Part shown: piece by piece, positions 43,980 through 52,156 of the stretch
Layout of the letters: each line of letters starts with the position of its first letter
How positions within the stretch are numbered: position 1 is the first letter of the stretch
NCBI GenBank assembly: GCA_017540645.1
Contig: JAFYAQ010000020.1
Coordinates: 1 to 64,000, forward strand
Source: Oscillospiraceae bacterium
GTDB lineage: Bacteria > Bacillota > Clostridia > Oscillospirales > Oscillospiraceae
Length of the DNA: 64,000 bases
Direction of reading: 5' to 3'
Notes under the pieces: model-generated
What the model was told of the DNA's origin: nothing
Database searches by the model: none
What the model saw: the letters and a program-made list of their open reading frames with translations, nothing else
Made by a program: the position numbers and the translations under genes

Positions 43980-44046
43980 AGAATGCTCTTTTGTCAACCG
44001 CAGCCAAAAGAGCGTTCTTGTTTTCGTCGATGGAATATCGTATAAT
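43980..44046 (+). promoter_or_regulatory. Fused terminator/promoter module 2
   Basis: Hairpin AGAATGCTCTTTTG / CAAAAGAGCGTTCT (43980-44018) running into TTGTTT (44018-44023), 17 bp, TATAAT (44041-44046). Confidence 0.8.
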
Positions 44047-44087
44047 TCTCTTGACAAAACAAAGCTTGGAGGAGGCTCTTCAGGGCG

Positions 44088-44198
44088 ATGAAAAAGACGA
44101 TCATCTTGATCCTCCTTCTCGGCCTTTTGATGATCGCGGCGCTCCATGTTTTCCCTTCCTTTGAGAGCTGGATGCATCATATAACGGGATGGTACTAA
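44088..44198 (+). CDS. 36-aa single-pass membrane peptide
   Basis: ATG 44088 follows GGAGGAGG (12-bp spacing, slightly long) and a consensus promoter 42 bp upstream. The peptide has two Lys after Met, then a 17-residue Ile/Leu-rich membrane segment (TIILILLLGLLMIAALH) and a short aromatic tail. The pattern is that of small membrane regulators or type I toxins, but no antisense RNA is evident. It is probably co-transcribed with the 73-aa membrane protein 90 bp downstream. Confidence 0.6.
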   Translation: MKKTIILILLLGLLMIAALHVFPSFESWMHHITGWY

Positions 44199-44288
44199 AG
44201 GGGTCAGCCGCGGAACTGCGGAAGAAAACGACAAATCGAGTCAACGACGCATAAGCTTATGGAAGAAAAAACAGGAAGGAGAGCAGAC

Positions 44289-44510
44289 ATGAAAAAACTG
44301 TTTGAAGTCGCCGACCGCTATCTGGAGACCAGCGATTGGAAGATCATCGCCGTCCTGAAATTTTGCCTGATCGCGCTGGGAATGATGATCGGAATGCAGA
44401 TCAAGCCGGAACACAGAAAGCCCGTATTCCTTGGGGCGCTGGGCGTATTCCTCGCTTCGTACATTCCGCTGATGGCCAAGTTTTTCCGCGTTTTGGCGGG
44501 GAAAGAATAA
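44289..44510 (+). CDS. Small two-helix membrane protein ('permease of phosphate ABC transporter'-like)
   Basis: 73 aa from ATG 44289 (GGAAGGAGAG upstream). MKKLFEVADRYLETSDWK amphipathic start, then two membrane helices (IIAVLKFCLIALGMMIGM and VFLGALGVFLASYIPLMA) and a basic end. Databases often label such Clostridia proteins as permease of phosphate ABC transporter, but it is far too short to be one; that label should not be trusted. A truncated duplicate lies at 42490-42600. Confidence 0.75.
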   Translation: MKKLFEVADRYLETSDWKIIAVLKFCLIALGMMIGMQIKPEHRKPVFLGALGVFLASYIPLMAKFFRVLAGKE

Positions 44511-44600
44511 GAGCGAAAAAGGTTTACATAACTCGCACCATTGACGCTGCCCAAGGGGTTTACATAATACAAATCCGCTCAACGCCGCTCAAACAGGAGA

Positions 44601-44668
44601 GAAAGCTCTTTTGCCCGCCGGGGCAAGAGAGCTTTCTTGTTGTTATCGCCGTCGGTGCATGCTATACT
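44601..44668 (+). promoter_or_regulatory. Fused terminator/promoter module 3
   Basis: Perfect-looking hairpin GAAAGCTCTTTTGCCC / GGGCAAGAGAGCTTTC (44601-44636), then TTGTTA (44640-44645), 17 bp, TATACT (44663-44668). Drives the GNAT gene. Confidence 0.8.
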
Positions 44669-44737
44669 CAGTTCGACAGATCAGAGTTTGTCGGCGGGAG
44701 ATCGGCCTTCAAGTCACATCATGAAGAGGAGCCATAT

Positions 44738-45331
44738 ATGGAAAGATTCTTCTTTGAAGTACCCGGCATCTCAAGGAAAGAGGATGCGATCGATTACATC
44801 AGAGAATTCCGGGAACACGGATCGGATATCAACGGATCAGGCGGTTTGCACAGGTATCTGGATGATTATAATGGGTGGCTCCTGAAACTGAGCGAAGACT
44901 ATAAGAGGAAGCCCGATGAGGACAAAGTACCGGCCCGGACTTATTTCCTGGTCAGGGAAAGCGACCGGAAGATCGTCGGGATGATCAATATCCGGCTCGT
45001 TCTGAATGAAAGGCTGAGTCATTATGGCGGTCATATGGGATACTCGATCAGACCGACCGAACGCGGGAAAGGATACAATAAGATCAATCTGTATCTGGGG
45101 CTGAAAGTATGCGATCAGCAAGGCATAAAAAGTGTTTTTTTGGACGCCGATCTGGAAAACCCCGCCTCATGGAAGACAATGGAAGCGCTGGGCGGGGTCA
45201 GGACCCGGGAGTACTATGACAGCCGGTATGCACACTGTACCGTGGTCGACTATACGATCAATGTTCAAAAGGCAATAAAAGAATACGGCGGATATTATGA
45301 TCAGATGATTTCCCGCTTGCCGGAATCATGA
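44738..45331 (+). CDS. GNAT N-acetyltransferase
   Basis: 197 aa. RimJ/RimL-like acetyltransferase: RTYFLVRESDRKIVGMINIR (beta2-beta3), GGHMGYSIRPTERGKGYNKINLYL with the acetyl-CoA loop R-G-K-G-Y (residues ~108-112), and LDADLENPASWKTMEALGG. ATG 44738 follows GAAGAGGAG. The substrate is unknown; many Firmicutes relatives are annotated only as GNAT proteins. Own promoter (module 3). Confidence 0.82.
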   Translation: MERFFFEVPGISRKEDAIDYIREFREHGSDINGSGGLHRYLDDYNGWLLKLSEDYKRKPDEDKVPARTYFLVRESDRKIVGMINIRLVLNERLSHYGGHMGYSIRPTERGKGYNKINLYLGLKVCDQQGIKSVFLDADLENPASWKTMEALGGVRTREYYDSRYAHCTVVDYTINVQKAIKEYGGYYDQMISRLPES

Positions 45332-45465
45332 TGCTTCGGAAAAGCGGAAGTTCATCATACAGATCCAAGCCGGCCGCTCTTATTTGAAAGTATCGTTTCT
45401 TTGTGCTTTCCGGGGGTTTGCCCCTTTCCGGGCATGCTTACACATTCCGCATCGAAAAACGGGCA

Positions 45466-45523
45466 AAATAAGCCGCAGACGAACCGTTTGCGGCTTGTTT
45501 GTTGATCTGATTTGCGATATGAT
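45466..45523 (+). promoter_or_regulatory. Fused terminator/promoter module 4
   Basis: Hairpin AATAAGCCGCAGACG / CGTTTGCGGCTTGTTT (45466-45500); its right arm contains TTGTTT (45495-45500), then 17 bp and TATGAT (45518-45523). Nearly the same module recurs at 58788-58845. Confidence 0.8.
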
Positions 45524-45583
45524 AAAGACAGAGCAGGTGAAAACCCGGAGACAAAACCCAAGGATCATCAGGGAGGCAGCACA

Positions 45584-46042
45584 ATGAAAACACTTATCAT
45601 CTATTTCAGCGCAGAACGCGGGACAACAAGGCGCGTCGCGAAAGACGCAGCGCAGGCACTGGAAGCGGATCTATACGAAATCACGCCTGAGAAGCCCTAT
45701 ACGTCGGCGGATCTGAACTGGAAGAACCCGCTGGCCCGCTGCAACCGGGAGTTTTTTGCCAAGAAGGATATTCCCACCGTCGGCCGGATCGAAAACTTCG
45801 CCGACTACGACCGCGTCCTGATCGGCTTCCCCATCTGGTACGGCTGCGCGCCGCTGGTGGTCAGCAGCTTCTGCAAGGGCTTTGACTGGACGGGCAAGAC
45901 CGTCGCGGCCTTCGCCACCTCCGGCGGAAGCGGCATCGGCAAGACGGTGGAAAAGCTGCGCCCCGCCCTCCCCGGCGCCGATCTTCGCGGCGCGAAGCTC
46001 GTCCGCAGCGGCGAGGAAGTGACCCGTTGGCTTTCAATGTGA
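45584..46042 (+). CDS. Flavodoxin-family protein
   Basis: 152 aa. FMN-binding phosphate loop near the N-terminus in LIIYFSAERGTTRRVAKDAA (residues 4-23), the WKNPLARCNREFF and IGFPIWYGCAPL loops that stack on the flavin, and FATSGGSGIGKTVEKL. This is the NAD(P)H-oxidoreductase-like flavodoxin type common in Clostridia, acting as a cytoplasmic electron carrier or small quinone/flavin reductase. ATG 45584 follows GGGAGG. The YdcF-like gene follows 22 bp later. Confidence 0.85.
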   Translation: MKTLIIYFSAERGTTRRVAKDAAQALEADLYEITPEKPYTSADLNWKNPLARCNREFFAKKDIPTVGRIENFADYDRVLIGFPIWYGCAPLVVSSFCKGFDWTGKTVAAFATSGGSGIGKTVEKLRPALPGADLRGAKLVRSGEEVTRWLSM

Positions 46043-46064
46043 GCGGATTTGAGGTAGTAACTTC

Positions 46065-46943
46065 ATGAAGACAGGAAAGCGCTTTTCCCGCCCCCGGAGG
46101 ATCATCGGCGGTGTCCTTCTTGCGCTGGTCCTGCTGCTCATCGCAGACGTGGTAGCCGTTATACAGCACAAAATCATCGGCGATATCCTTCTTGCGCTGG
46201 CCCTGCTGCTTACCGCCGATGTGGCCGCCATTATGCTGCGTAAAATCAACGCCGTCGTCCTGAAAGCGGTTAATCGGGAGATTTTCCTGTATGAGCTCAT
46301 TCTCTGCGCGACCCTTCTGCTGTTCGCGCTGGACCTCCGTTTCTGCCTCTTTACCTGGTCGAGAAACCTTGTCATGCGCGCTGTCGGCTGGGCCCTGCGG
46401 ATCGCCGTGATCCTGTTCAGCGCGGTGATCCTGTTCTTCTTCGGAAGGATCGCCGTCGGCAGCCTGATCTGTACGGCCGGTCCGGCGGATCACGCCCTGG
46501 TGCTCGGGCTGGCGCTGGAGAAGGGGGAGCCGGTGCCCGATCTGCTCAGACGGCTGGACACGGCCCAGGCGTATCTGGAGGAGTACCCCGAGGCGCAGCT
46601 GATCCTGACCGGCGGCAACGCGGACGAGTCCGGCCGTACCGAGGCCGCCGTCATGCGGGAATTGTTGACCGAACGGGGCGTGCCGGAGGAGCGGATGATC
46701 CTGGAGGATCAGGCCCAGACCACGAAGGAAAACTTTGCCAACACCGTCCGGATGCTTCCGGCGGACGCCCCCATCGTTCTCATCAGCAGCAACTATCATA
46801 TGGACCGGGCGGCACGGACGGCGAGAAACGCGGGGTTTACCAACATCCTGCGGCTGCCGGCGCCATCGTCCCCGCTCAGCTACGGGGCCAATGTGATGTA
46901 TGAAATCGTTTTAGAGATCAACGAACTGACGTTCAAGCGCTGA
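46065..46943 (+). CDS. YdcF/SanA-family DUF218 membrane protein
   Basis: 292 aa. Four to five N-terminal membrane segments followed by a DUF218 domain: DHALVLGLALEKGEPV, AQLILTGGNADESGRTEA, ILEDQAQTTKENFANT and LISSNYHMDRAARTA. ElyC/SanA/YdcF proteins act at the envelope. The first two membrane segments look like an internal duplication (IIGGVLLALVLLLIADVVAV versus IIGDILLALALLLTADVAAI). The ribosome site is weak (GAGGTAGTAA). Likely co-transcribed with flavodoxin and the YdeI-like gene. Confidence 0.82.
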   Translation: MKTGKRFSRPRRIIGGVLLALVLLLIADVVAVIQHKIIGDILLALALLLTADVAAIMLRKINAVVLKAVNREIFLYELILCATLLLFALDLRFCLFTWSRNLVMRAVGWALRIAVILFSAVILFFFGRIAVGSLICTAGPADHALVLGLALEKGEPVPDLLRRLDTAQAYLEEYPEAQLILTGGNADESGRTEAAVMRELLTERGVPEERMILEDQAQTTKENFANTVRMLPADAPIVLISSNYHMDRAARTARNAGFTNILRLPAPSSPLSYGANVMYEIVLEINELTFKR

Positions 46944-46961
46944 AAAATCGGGTATCGAAAC

Positions 46962-47555
46962 ATGGACCATGCCACAAAAAACACGATGGAGCTCTTTTCC
47001 GCAAAGGATCGCTCTGCCTGGCGGCAGTATCTGGCCGAGCACTTTGAAACGGCGGAAGAGGTCTGGTTTGTCTTCCCCACCAAGGAATCCGGCGAGGAGA
47101 GCCTGTCCTACAATGACGCCGTGGAGGAGGCCCTGTGCTTCGGCTGGATCGACAGCACGAACCGGCGTTTGGACGAGAAGCACTGCATCCGCCGCTTCAC
47201 GCCCCGGACGGCAGGGAGTGCCTATTCCCGGCCGAATATCGAGCGGCTGATCTGGCTGGACGCCCGGGGCCTGATCCATCCGAAGGTCCGCGAGAGCGTC
47301 CTGCCCGTGATCCGGGCGCCCTTCCTGTTCCCCGCGGACATTCTGGACGCGCTCCGACAGGACGAGACGGTATGGGAAAACTACCGGCGGTTTTCGGAGC
47401 CCTACAAGCGGATCCGTGTCGCCTACATTGACGCGGCGAGAAAGCGCCCGGAGGAGTTCCGAAAGCGTCTGCACAGCTTCATCGAAAAGACGCGCCGGAA
47501 CAGGCTGATCATGGGCTACGGCGGGATCGAAAAATACTATGGCCCCACGGAATGA
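46962..47555 (+). CDS. YdeI/OmpD-associated-family protein
   Basis: 197 aa. Matches the YdeI (DUF1905/OmdA) family: VWFVFPTKESGEESLSYNDA, EEALCFGWIDSTNR and RFTPRTAGSAYSRPNIERL, with the C-terminal RPEEFRKRLHSFIEKTRRN. Soluble. Family members are linked to bacteriocin or stress sensitivity in some bacteria, with no known reaction. ATG 46962 is 19 bp after ydcF. It is the last gene before the tRNA-Ser remnant that may mark the right end of the island. Confidence 0.82.
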   Translation: MDHATKNTMELFSAKDRSAWRQYLAEHFETAEEVWFVFPTKESGEESLSYNDAVEEALCFGWIDSTNRRLDEKHCIRRFTPRTAGSAYSRPNIERLIWLDARGLIHPKVRESVLPVIRAPFLFPADILDALRQDETVWENYRRFSEPYKRIRVAYIDAARKRPEEFRKRLHSFIEKTRRNRLIMGYGGIEKYYGPTE

Positions 47556-47682
47556 TCGCGGAGAGCGCTACCATCCTTTCGGAGACGATGGGAGCGTGTT
47601 TGGAGTCGGCAGTTACTGACGAGGAAATCTGCGGGAAAAAATCGGGTCAAGCTGCGAATCTTGAGCGTTCCGGGGCCACCTT

Positions 47683-47712
47683 GCGTGGGTTTGAATCCTG
47701 CACTTTCCGCCC
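47683..47712 (+). other. Degenerate copy of tRNA-Ser 3' end (candidate att remnant)
   Basis: GCGTGGGTTTGAATCCTG then CACTTTCCGCC matches the T-arm and acceptor end of tRNA-Ser(TGA) (16360-16388) at about 26 of 29 bases. No 5' half of a tRNA precedes it. Confidence 0.65.
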
Positions 47713-47759
47713 AAAAACAATCATCTCCCGCCGCAAAGCGGGAGATGATTGTTTTTGGG
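47710..47759. terminator. Strong bidirectional terminator
   Basis: Perfect 22-bp stem (47710-47731 with 47738-47759), loop CGCAAA, with A5 and T5 inside the stem ends; it separates the + strand island genes from the - strand catabolic operon. Confidence 0.88.
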
Positions 47760-47884
47760 GAATTCTACGCGGGGGATTTGATCGGGAGCGGGAGTGAATG
47801 GAGTGCTCCGGCAGGGTTTTCTCCGATCACTTCAAAAGCCAGCCGATACCCCGGCGCGTCTACTACACGGCCGCAAAAAAAAGA

Positions 47885-47916
47885 AGCCAGACAGCCGGAA
47901 AGGCGACTGTCTGGCT
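47885..47916 (-). terminator. Terminator of the AtuA/DUF4387 operon 1
   Basis: Stem AGCCAGACAG / CTGTCTGGCT; read on the - strand it is followed by TTCTTTTTTTTG, 60 bp after the DUF4387 stop. Confidence 0.8.
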
Positions 47917-47977
47917 AAAGGAGTGAAAAAGATTGAACGAAGCGTTCCGAAAAAACCGGAAACAAGGCGATCGCCGG

Positions 47978-48283
47978 TTACAGTTCGATGTCAAGGAGAG
48001 AGACATACTGCTGCCCCTGGTGCATATCCCTTTCATATTTGTGCCCTTGAATCTTTCTCCGGGGCATGGAAATTTTCAGCACCTTGATATTCGGAAGGTA
48101 ATAATACTCGACCGAGGCCGGATCCACATTGAAAATGGATGCGATCCTTTCGGCGCCTATGTTCCCAGAACGGCAAATCTTTTCGTATGCCTCATCTGTA
48201 TCTGCGAAGATCTCAATTGTCAGCGTAAACGGGCCCGCATTCTTGGATCGAACATATCGTGCTACTTCACCGATTGTTGCCAT
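47978..48283 (-). CDS. DUF4387 protein 1
   Basis: 101 aa. Matches DUF4387: IGEVARYVRSKNAGPFTLTIEIF, then helical middle and ISMPRRKIQGHKYERDMHQGQQYVSLLD at the C-terminus. This short protein is regularly encoded right after an AtuA (DUF1446) gene, as here (19-bp gap), and is thought to be its small subunit or partner; no reaction is proven. The second copy at 54407 has the same RSKNAGPF core and DxxGxQYHRPLVLLD end. Confidence 0.88.
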   Translation of the reverse strand: MATIGEVARYVRSKNAGPFTLTIEIFADTDEAYEKICRSGNIGAERIASIFNVDPASVEYYYLPNIKVLKISMPRRKIQGHKYERDMHQGQQYVSLLDIEL

Positions 48284-48302
48284 GCTTTATACCCCCATCT
48301 TG

Positions 48303-49658
48303 TCAGGTTGTAGAGCTAGAATACCGAACAAGCTCATCAGGAGACTGCGTGTCCACCACATGGTTCAGCTTGAATTCGTACAGCAGCCCCTTTTCGATCT
48401 CATTCGGTGAAAACGGGAAGGCAAAAGTGGGCATCTCGCCGGAGTGCAGATTAAAATGCAGTAGCTCCGGATTGAAGCTCTTGGCGATTTCTGTTGCGAG
48501 TGTTTGCGTGGTGGCCGTAACAACCAGCATGATACCCACTTCTCTAGGAACATATGAGCCGGGCTCGATTGTCTCGTCGGACACTGCGTTATAGCCGAAC
48601 GCTCGCAGATCATAGGAATACTCGGCCTTATCAAATCCGAAAGCATCCAACTTCCGCTGTGTGTTCTTGGACAGCGCGTCGATCCACCCAATGGGGTCCG
48701 CCAAAACCTGGCGGTCTCTCACACCGACGATCGCGATCGTTTGGTAGCCTACCGGGCCGGAGCCCTCCAGCTTCATTGTGTAGGGCATGGGTATAACCTG
48801 AGAACCTTCTACGCGTACACGTCCGCCCTCAAGCTGCGTATAGGTGGCTTTAGTCACATCCAGCTTGACGCCCGGCTCATACAGCACGAAGGGATTGGAG
48901 TTTTCGTAAAGCATGTGGGCAGATACGGAATACGGGCTGCAGGCGGCATCCTCTGCAGATGCTTCAATGGTAAATCCGGTCTCGTCAACCGTCAGAACCA
49001 CGCCCGTGCCTCCCCATTTGTTCGTACATCCAGCGCCACACTCGGCGGTTTTCGCGCCGTGCCAAGCTGCGCCGGGATTGCAGCCGCGCATCAAAGGCAT
49101 GGCGGAGATGATGGCAGTATCTGTGCATCTGCCACAAATAACAATATCCGCGCCTTCCTGCAGCGCCTTGATGAACGGCTCGGCACCGCCCAGCGCAACG
49201 ATATGCGAGCATTCGGCAAAGGTGTCCCTGGTGATGGCGGGCGCGTTCTTCAGCGGGTGAATCTTCCCCTCCGCGAAACGCTCTGCCAAGAGAGAAGCTG
49301 ATTGCTCTGTATAGATCTTGACGATTTTTTTCCCGGTGATGCCCTCCTCCGCACAGATTTCCTTGATCAGTTTTTCCATGTGATCGACACCGGAATCCGT
49401 TCCGCTCGTGCCGCAGCTTCCGATAAGCAGCGGCACGGAGATCTTGTCGGCGCCGACAACGAGCTGACGCACGCAGCGCTTTATGGCGCCTTCAGAGTAC
49501 TTGCAGACGCCTTTTCCGAGATAATACGGTCCTGAATCCGTCGAGCCGGCATCTGTTGCAATACAGTCGGGCTTTAGTGCAAGACCCCTGTCAAAAGCGT
49601 CCTGCGGAATAATCATTCCAACCGAACCGTAAGGAACAAACACCTTACATTCGTTCAT
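48303..49658 (-). CDS. AtuA-like DUF1446 protein 1
   Basis: 451 aa. DUF1446 (acyclic terpene utilisation AtuA family): N-terminal half with ATDAGSTDSGPYYLGKG, GSCGTSGTDSGVDHM and CGRCTDTAIISAMPL; the C-terminal half carries AHMLYENSNPFVLYEPG and ends with the LNHVVDTQSPDELVRY motif. In Pseudomonas AtuA belongs to citronellol/geranyl-CoA breakdown, but most family members are in other organic-acid clusters. ATG 49658 follows AAAGGAGG; upstream in-frame sequence runs into the LysR gene. Operon with DUF4387. Confidence 0.88.
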   Translation of the reverse strand: MNECKVFVPYGSVGMIIPQDAFDRGLALKPDCIATDAGSTDSGPYYLGKGVCKYSEGAIKRCVRQLVVGADKISVPLLIGSCGTSGTDSGVDHMEKLIKEICAEEGITGKKIVKIYTEQSASLLAERFAEGKIHPLKNAPAITRDTFAECSHIVALGGAEPFIKALQEGADIVICGRCTDTAIISAMPLMRGCNPGAAWHGAKTAECGAGCTNKWGGTGVVLTVDETGFTIEASAEDAACSPYSVSAHMLYENSNPFVLYEPGVKLDVTKATYTQLEGGRVRVEGSQVIPMPYTMKLEGSGPVGYQTIAIVGVRDRQVLADPIGWIDALSKNTQRKLDAFGFDKAEYSYDLRAFGYNAVSDETIEPGSYVPREVGIMLVVTATTQTLATEIAKSFNPELLHFNLHSGEMPTFAFPFSPNEIEKGLLYEFKLNHVVDTQSPDELVRYSSSTT

Positions 49659-49731
49659 AACGCCTTGCCTCCTTTGAGATAACATGACTTTGTCCTTTGT
49701 GAAAAGGAATGACCAGTGCGAATAGACATCC

Positions 49732-50664
49732 TCAGACAAAGTTAACTTCACAGTTCTCCGCCAGACGATTGCGGATTAGTCCGATAAGAAAACGTGAGGC
49801 CTTGGATAAATACATGTTCTTTTGGGTGCAAATATAAATATTTCTGGAAAGATTCATTCCCTCTACGGGACAGCAGACAAACGAGCCAAACTTTCCGTAC
49901 ATCGTCGCTGCGGTCTTGGCAATAAAGGTGAACCCGAAATTGGCGTTGACCAGTTCATAAGCCAGATTGATGCTGTCGGTTTCCATCACAATATGCGGAG
50001 TTATTTCCTTCTGTGAAAACACGGCATCCGAGATCCTGCGCATCCCTCTGCCTTTTTTCAGTAAGATAAACGGTTCCCCAAAGATGTCCTTTATATCCAA
50101 TTGTTTGTTGTCAAATCCATAGTTCCAGCTGTCCTGCGACGAATAATACACAGGCGGGACCTGAATGTAGACCGGATCCGAGGCGAGATAGTGATACGAC
50201 AGGTTTTCGTTGCTGTCCGCATACACGATAGCCATGTCTGAAATGCCGTCACGAACTCTGTTTTCCAATTCGTTGATCTTGCCCTCGACCAGTTCCAATC
50301 GGACATTCGGGTATGCCTCCCGAAACTGTCCCAGTATGGAAGGAAGGACAAATAACGCCATCTGATATGAAATGCCTAATCTGATCACGCCCGTTGTCTC
50401 GTCCTTGAGATCGTTGATCTCTTTTAACGTGGCGTGGTAAACGGACAGTACGTCATAACAGCCTTCTATGTATCGCCGGCCCTCCTCGGTCGGTACCAGC
50501 TTTTTGTCTCTGTACTCGAAAAGCTTTATTCCGAGCCGCTTTTCGGTGTCTTTGATAATTCTGCTCAGCGCGGGTTGAGAAATAAAGATGTTGTTGGCAG
50601 CGCGCGTGATATTTCCCTCTTTGCACACTTCCAAAATACTGCGTATCTGAGTTTCTTGTATCAT
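49732..50664 (-). CDS. LysR-family regulator 1
   Basis: 310 aa. N-terminal winged helix (SILEVCKEGNITRAANNIFISQPALSRIIKDTEKRLG, residues ~9-45 in parts) and a periplasmic-binding-like effector domain from ~residue 90. ATG 50664 has GGGGGA 9 bp upstream; an ATG at 50673 overlaps that site. It is transcribed the same way as the AtuA gene 73 bp downstream and the CitMHS gene 76 bp upstream, so it probably controls this cluster in response to the acid substrate. Same-strand order is less usual than divergent order for LysR genes. Confidence 0.88.
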   Translation of the reverse strand: MIQETQIRSILEVCKEGNITRAANNIFISQPALSRIIKDTEKRLGIKLFEYRDKKLVPTEEGRRYIEGCYDVLSVYHATLKEINDLKDETTGVIRLGISYQMALFVLPSILGQFREAYPNVRLELVEGKINELENRVRDGISDMAIVYADSNENLSYHYLASDPVYIQVPPVYYSSQDSWNYGFDNKQLDIKDIFGEPFILLKKGRGMRRISDAVFSQKEITPHIVMETDSINLAYELVNANFGFTFIAKTAATMYGKFGSFVCCPVEGMNLSRNIYICTQKNMYLSKASRFLIGLIRNRLAENCEVNFV

Positions 50665-50740
50665 ATCAGTCATTCCCCCGCTGAAGATTGTTCTTCCTGT
50701 GCAGAGGCAGCCCTCTGCACAGGAAGACTTTTCTTTTACA

Positions 50741-52051
50741 TTACCATACGTTTACGCCAATAATCAAACCGAAAATGAGCATCAGAATCAGAACGCCCCA
50801 CAAGAACTTGTTGCAGTGTTTCCAGTAGTTCTTGAGGTCCGTGTCCATACAGTCGATCGCGACCCATGTGCTTGCGGTATACGGCTGGATGGCCGCGGAT
50901 CCGGAAGTGAGCAGGAATGCCGTGGCAACACCGAGAGCGGAAACGCCGAACGCTCCGCAGACCTCGATGAACACGGGCAGAATCCCGTAGCAATAGGTGT
51001 CAACATCCAGGCACATCAGGAAGGGCACAGAGAGCGCGGCGACGATAAGATGCGCATATCTGCCCAGCATGTCGGGGAGCAGGCCCGCCAGCGTAAGACC
51101 CATCTGATTAATCATGTTTGTGTTCTTCAGGATACCGGTCATAACGCCGGCACCCATCAGCGTGAAGGCAATGCCGAGGATGCTGGGACTGAACTCAATG
51201 AGCTTCTTCCTCTGCGTATCCATCTTGGGATAGTTGATGATGAAGGCAATGACCGTGGCGAGCATCAGAACCATGCCTGCATTGGGGATGAAATCACTCT
51301 TGAGCATGAAGAACACGGCGGCAACGATGAGGATGCAGTTCACGATGAACTTGGGCTTGTTGCCCTGAGAACGGTCTTCAACTTGGTGCTCGCCCAACTC
51401 GACGACTTCGCCCTCGGAAAGGCCAGCGCCGAGCTTGACCTCTCTATAGGCCATAAAGAGGACGACACCGAAGCAGACGACAAGGCCGAAGATCTGAACG
51501 GGGAGCGCCTGCATGTAGAACTCGACAACATCCATCCCGACAACGGTTGCAAGTCTCATCGTCGGGCCGCCCCACGGGACCATGTTCATGATACCTGAAA
51601 TCATGACAACCATGGCAAGCAGCGTGGATTCTCGGATCTTGAACTGCTTGAAAAGCGGGCGCATCATGCTGAAGGTGATGATGTAGGTGGTAACACAGGA
51701 GCCGTCCAGAGATGTGACCACCGTGACCAGGAAGACTAGGATCATAACTGAAAATACATTCAGCTTCATCCTTTTGAGAAGGAAGTTGACAATGACATCA
51801 AATACGCCGTTATCCATCATTGTAGAGAAGAAGGTGATGGCGAACATGATCATTGTCATCGTTTTCGTCATGGATGAGATTCCGCTGAGCGCGTAGTCAG
51901 TCAACTCAGCCATTGAGAACCCGCAAAGCAGACCACTGATAACAGGGACAGCGATGAGGATCAGAGTGGGCACAAATTTACGGGACATGAGAAGCGCGAT
52001 AAGTGCTGCGACAGTAACGAAACTCATTACTGTAATCCACCAACTTGGCAT
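50741..52051 (-). CDS. CitMHS-family carboxylate transporter
   Basis: 436 aa, 11-12 membrane segments. Matches the citrate-Mg:H+/citrate-Ca:H+ symporter (CitMHS) family within the ion transporter superfamily: two inverted halves with re-entrant loops, visible as LDGSCVTTYIITFSMM, MNMVPWGGPTMRLA and LTSGSAAIQPYTASTW. A central hydrophilic loop lies around residues 215-235. It likely imports the di- or tricarboxylate used by the AtuA cluster; the substrate is not determined. Confidence 0.85.
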   Translation of the reverse strand: MPSWWITVMSFVTVAALIALLMSRKFVPTLILIAVPVISGLLCGFSMAELTDYALSGISSMTKTMTMIMFAITFFSTMMDNGVFDVIVNFLLKRMKLNVFSVMILVFLVTVVTSLDGSCVTTYIITFSMMRPLFKQFKIRESTLLAMVVMISGIMNMVPWGGPTMRLATVVGMDVVEFYMQALPVQIFGLVVCFGVVLFMAYREVKLGAGLSEGEVVELGEHQVEDRSQGNKPKFIVNCILIVAAVFFMLKSDFIPNAGMVLMLATVIAFIINYPKMDTQRKKLIEFSPSILGIAFTLMGAGVMTGILKNTNMINQMGLTLAGLLPDMLGRYAHLIVAALSVPFLMCLDVDTYCYGILPVFIEVCGAFGVSALGVATAFLLTSGSAAIQPYTASTWVAIDCMDTDLKNYWKHCNKFLWGVLILMLIFGLIIGVNVW

Positions 52052-52156
52052 ATTATTTGACCTCCTTTTTATTTTTGGGTATGTCTATTCGCGTTTTAAT
52101 TATATCATAGGAGAATTTGGACATAAAAATACTATTATAATATACATATATAACAA

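Noticed and set aside
44289..44510. Permease subunit of a phosphate ABC transporter
   Set aside because: 73 residues with two helices cannot form a PstA/PstC permease, and no ATPase or binding-protein gene is adjacent.
47552..48087. Several short + strand frames after ydeI
   Set aside because: No ribosome site or family match; they cover a tRNA remnant, two hairpin terminators and the antisense of the DUF4387 gene.
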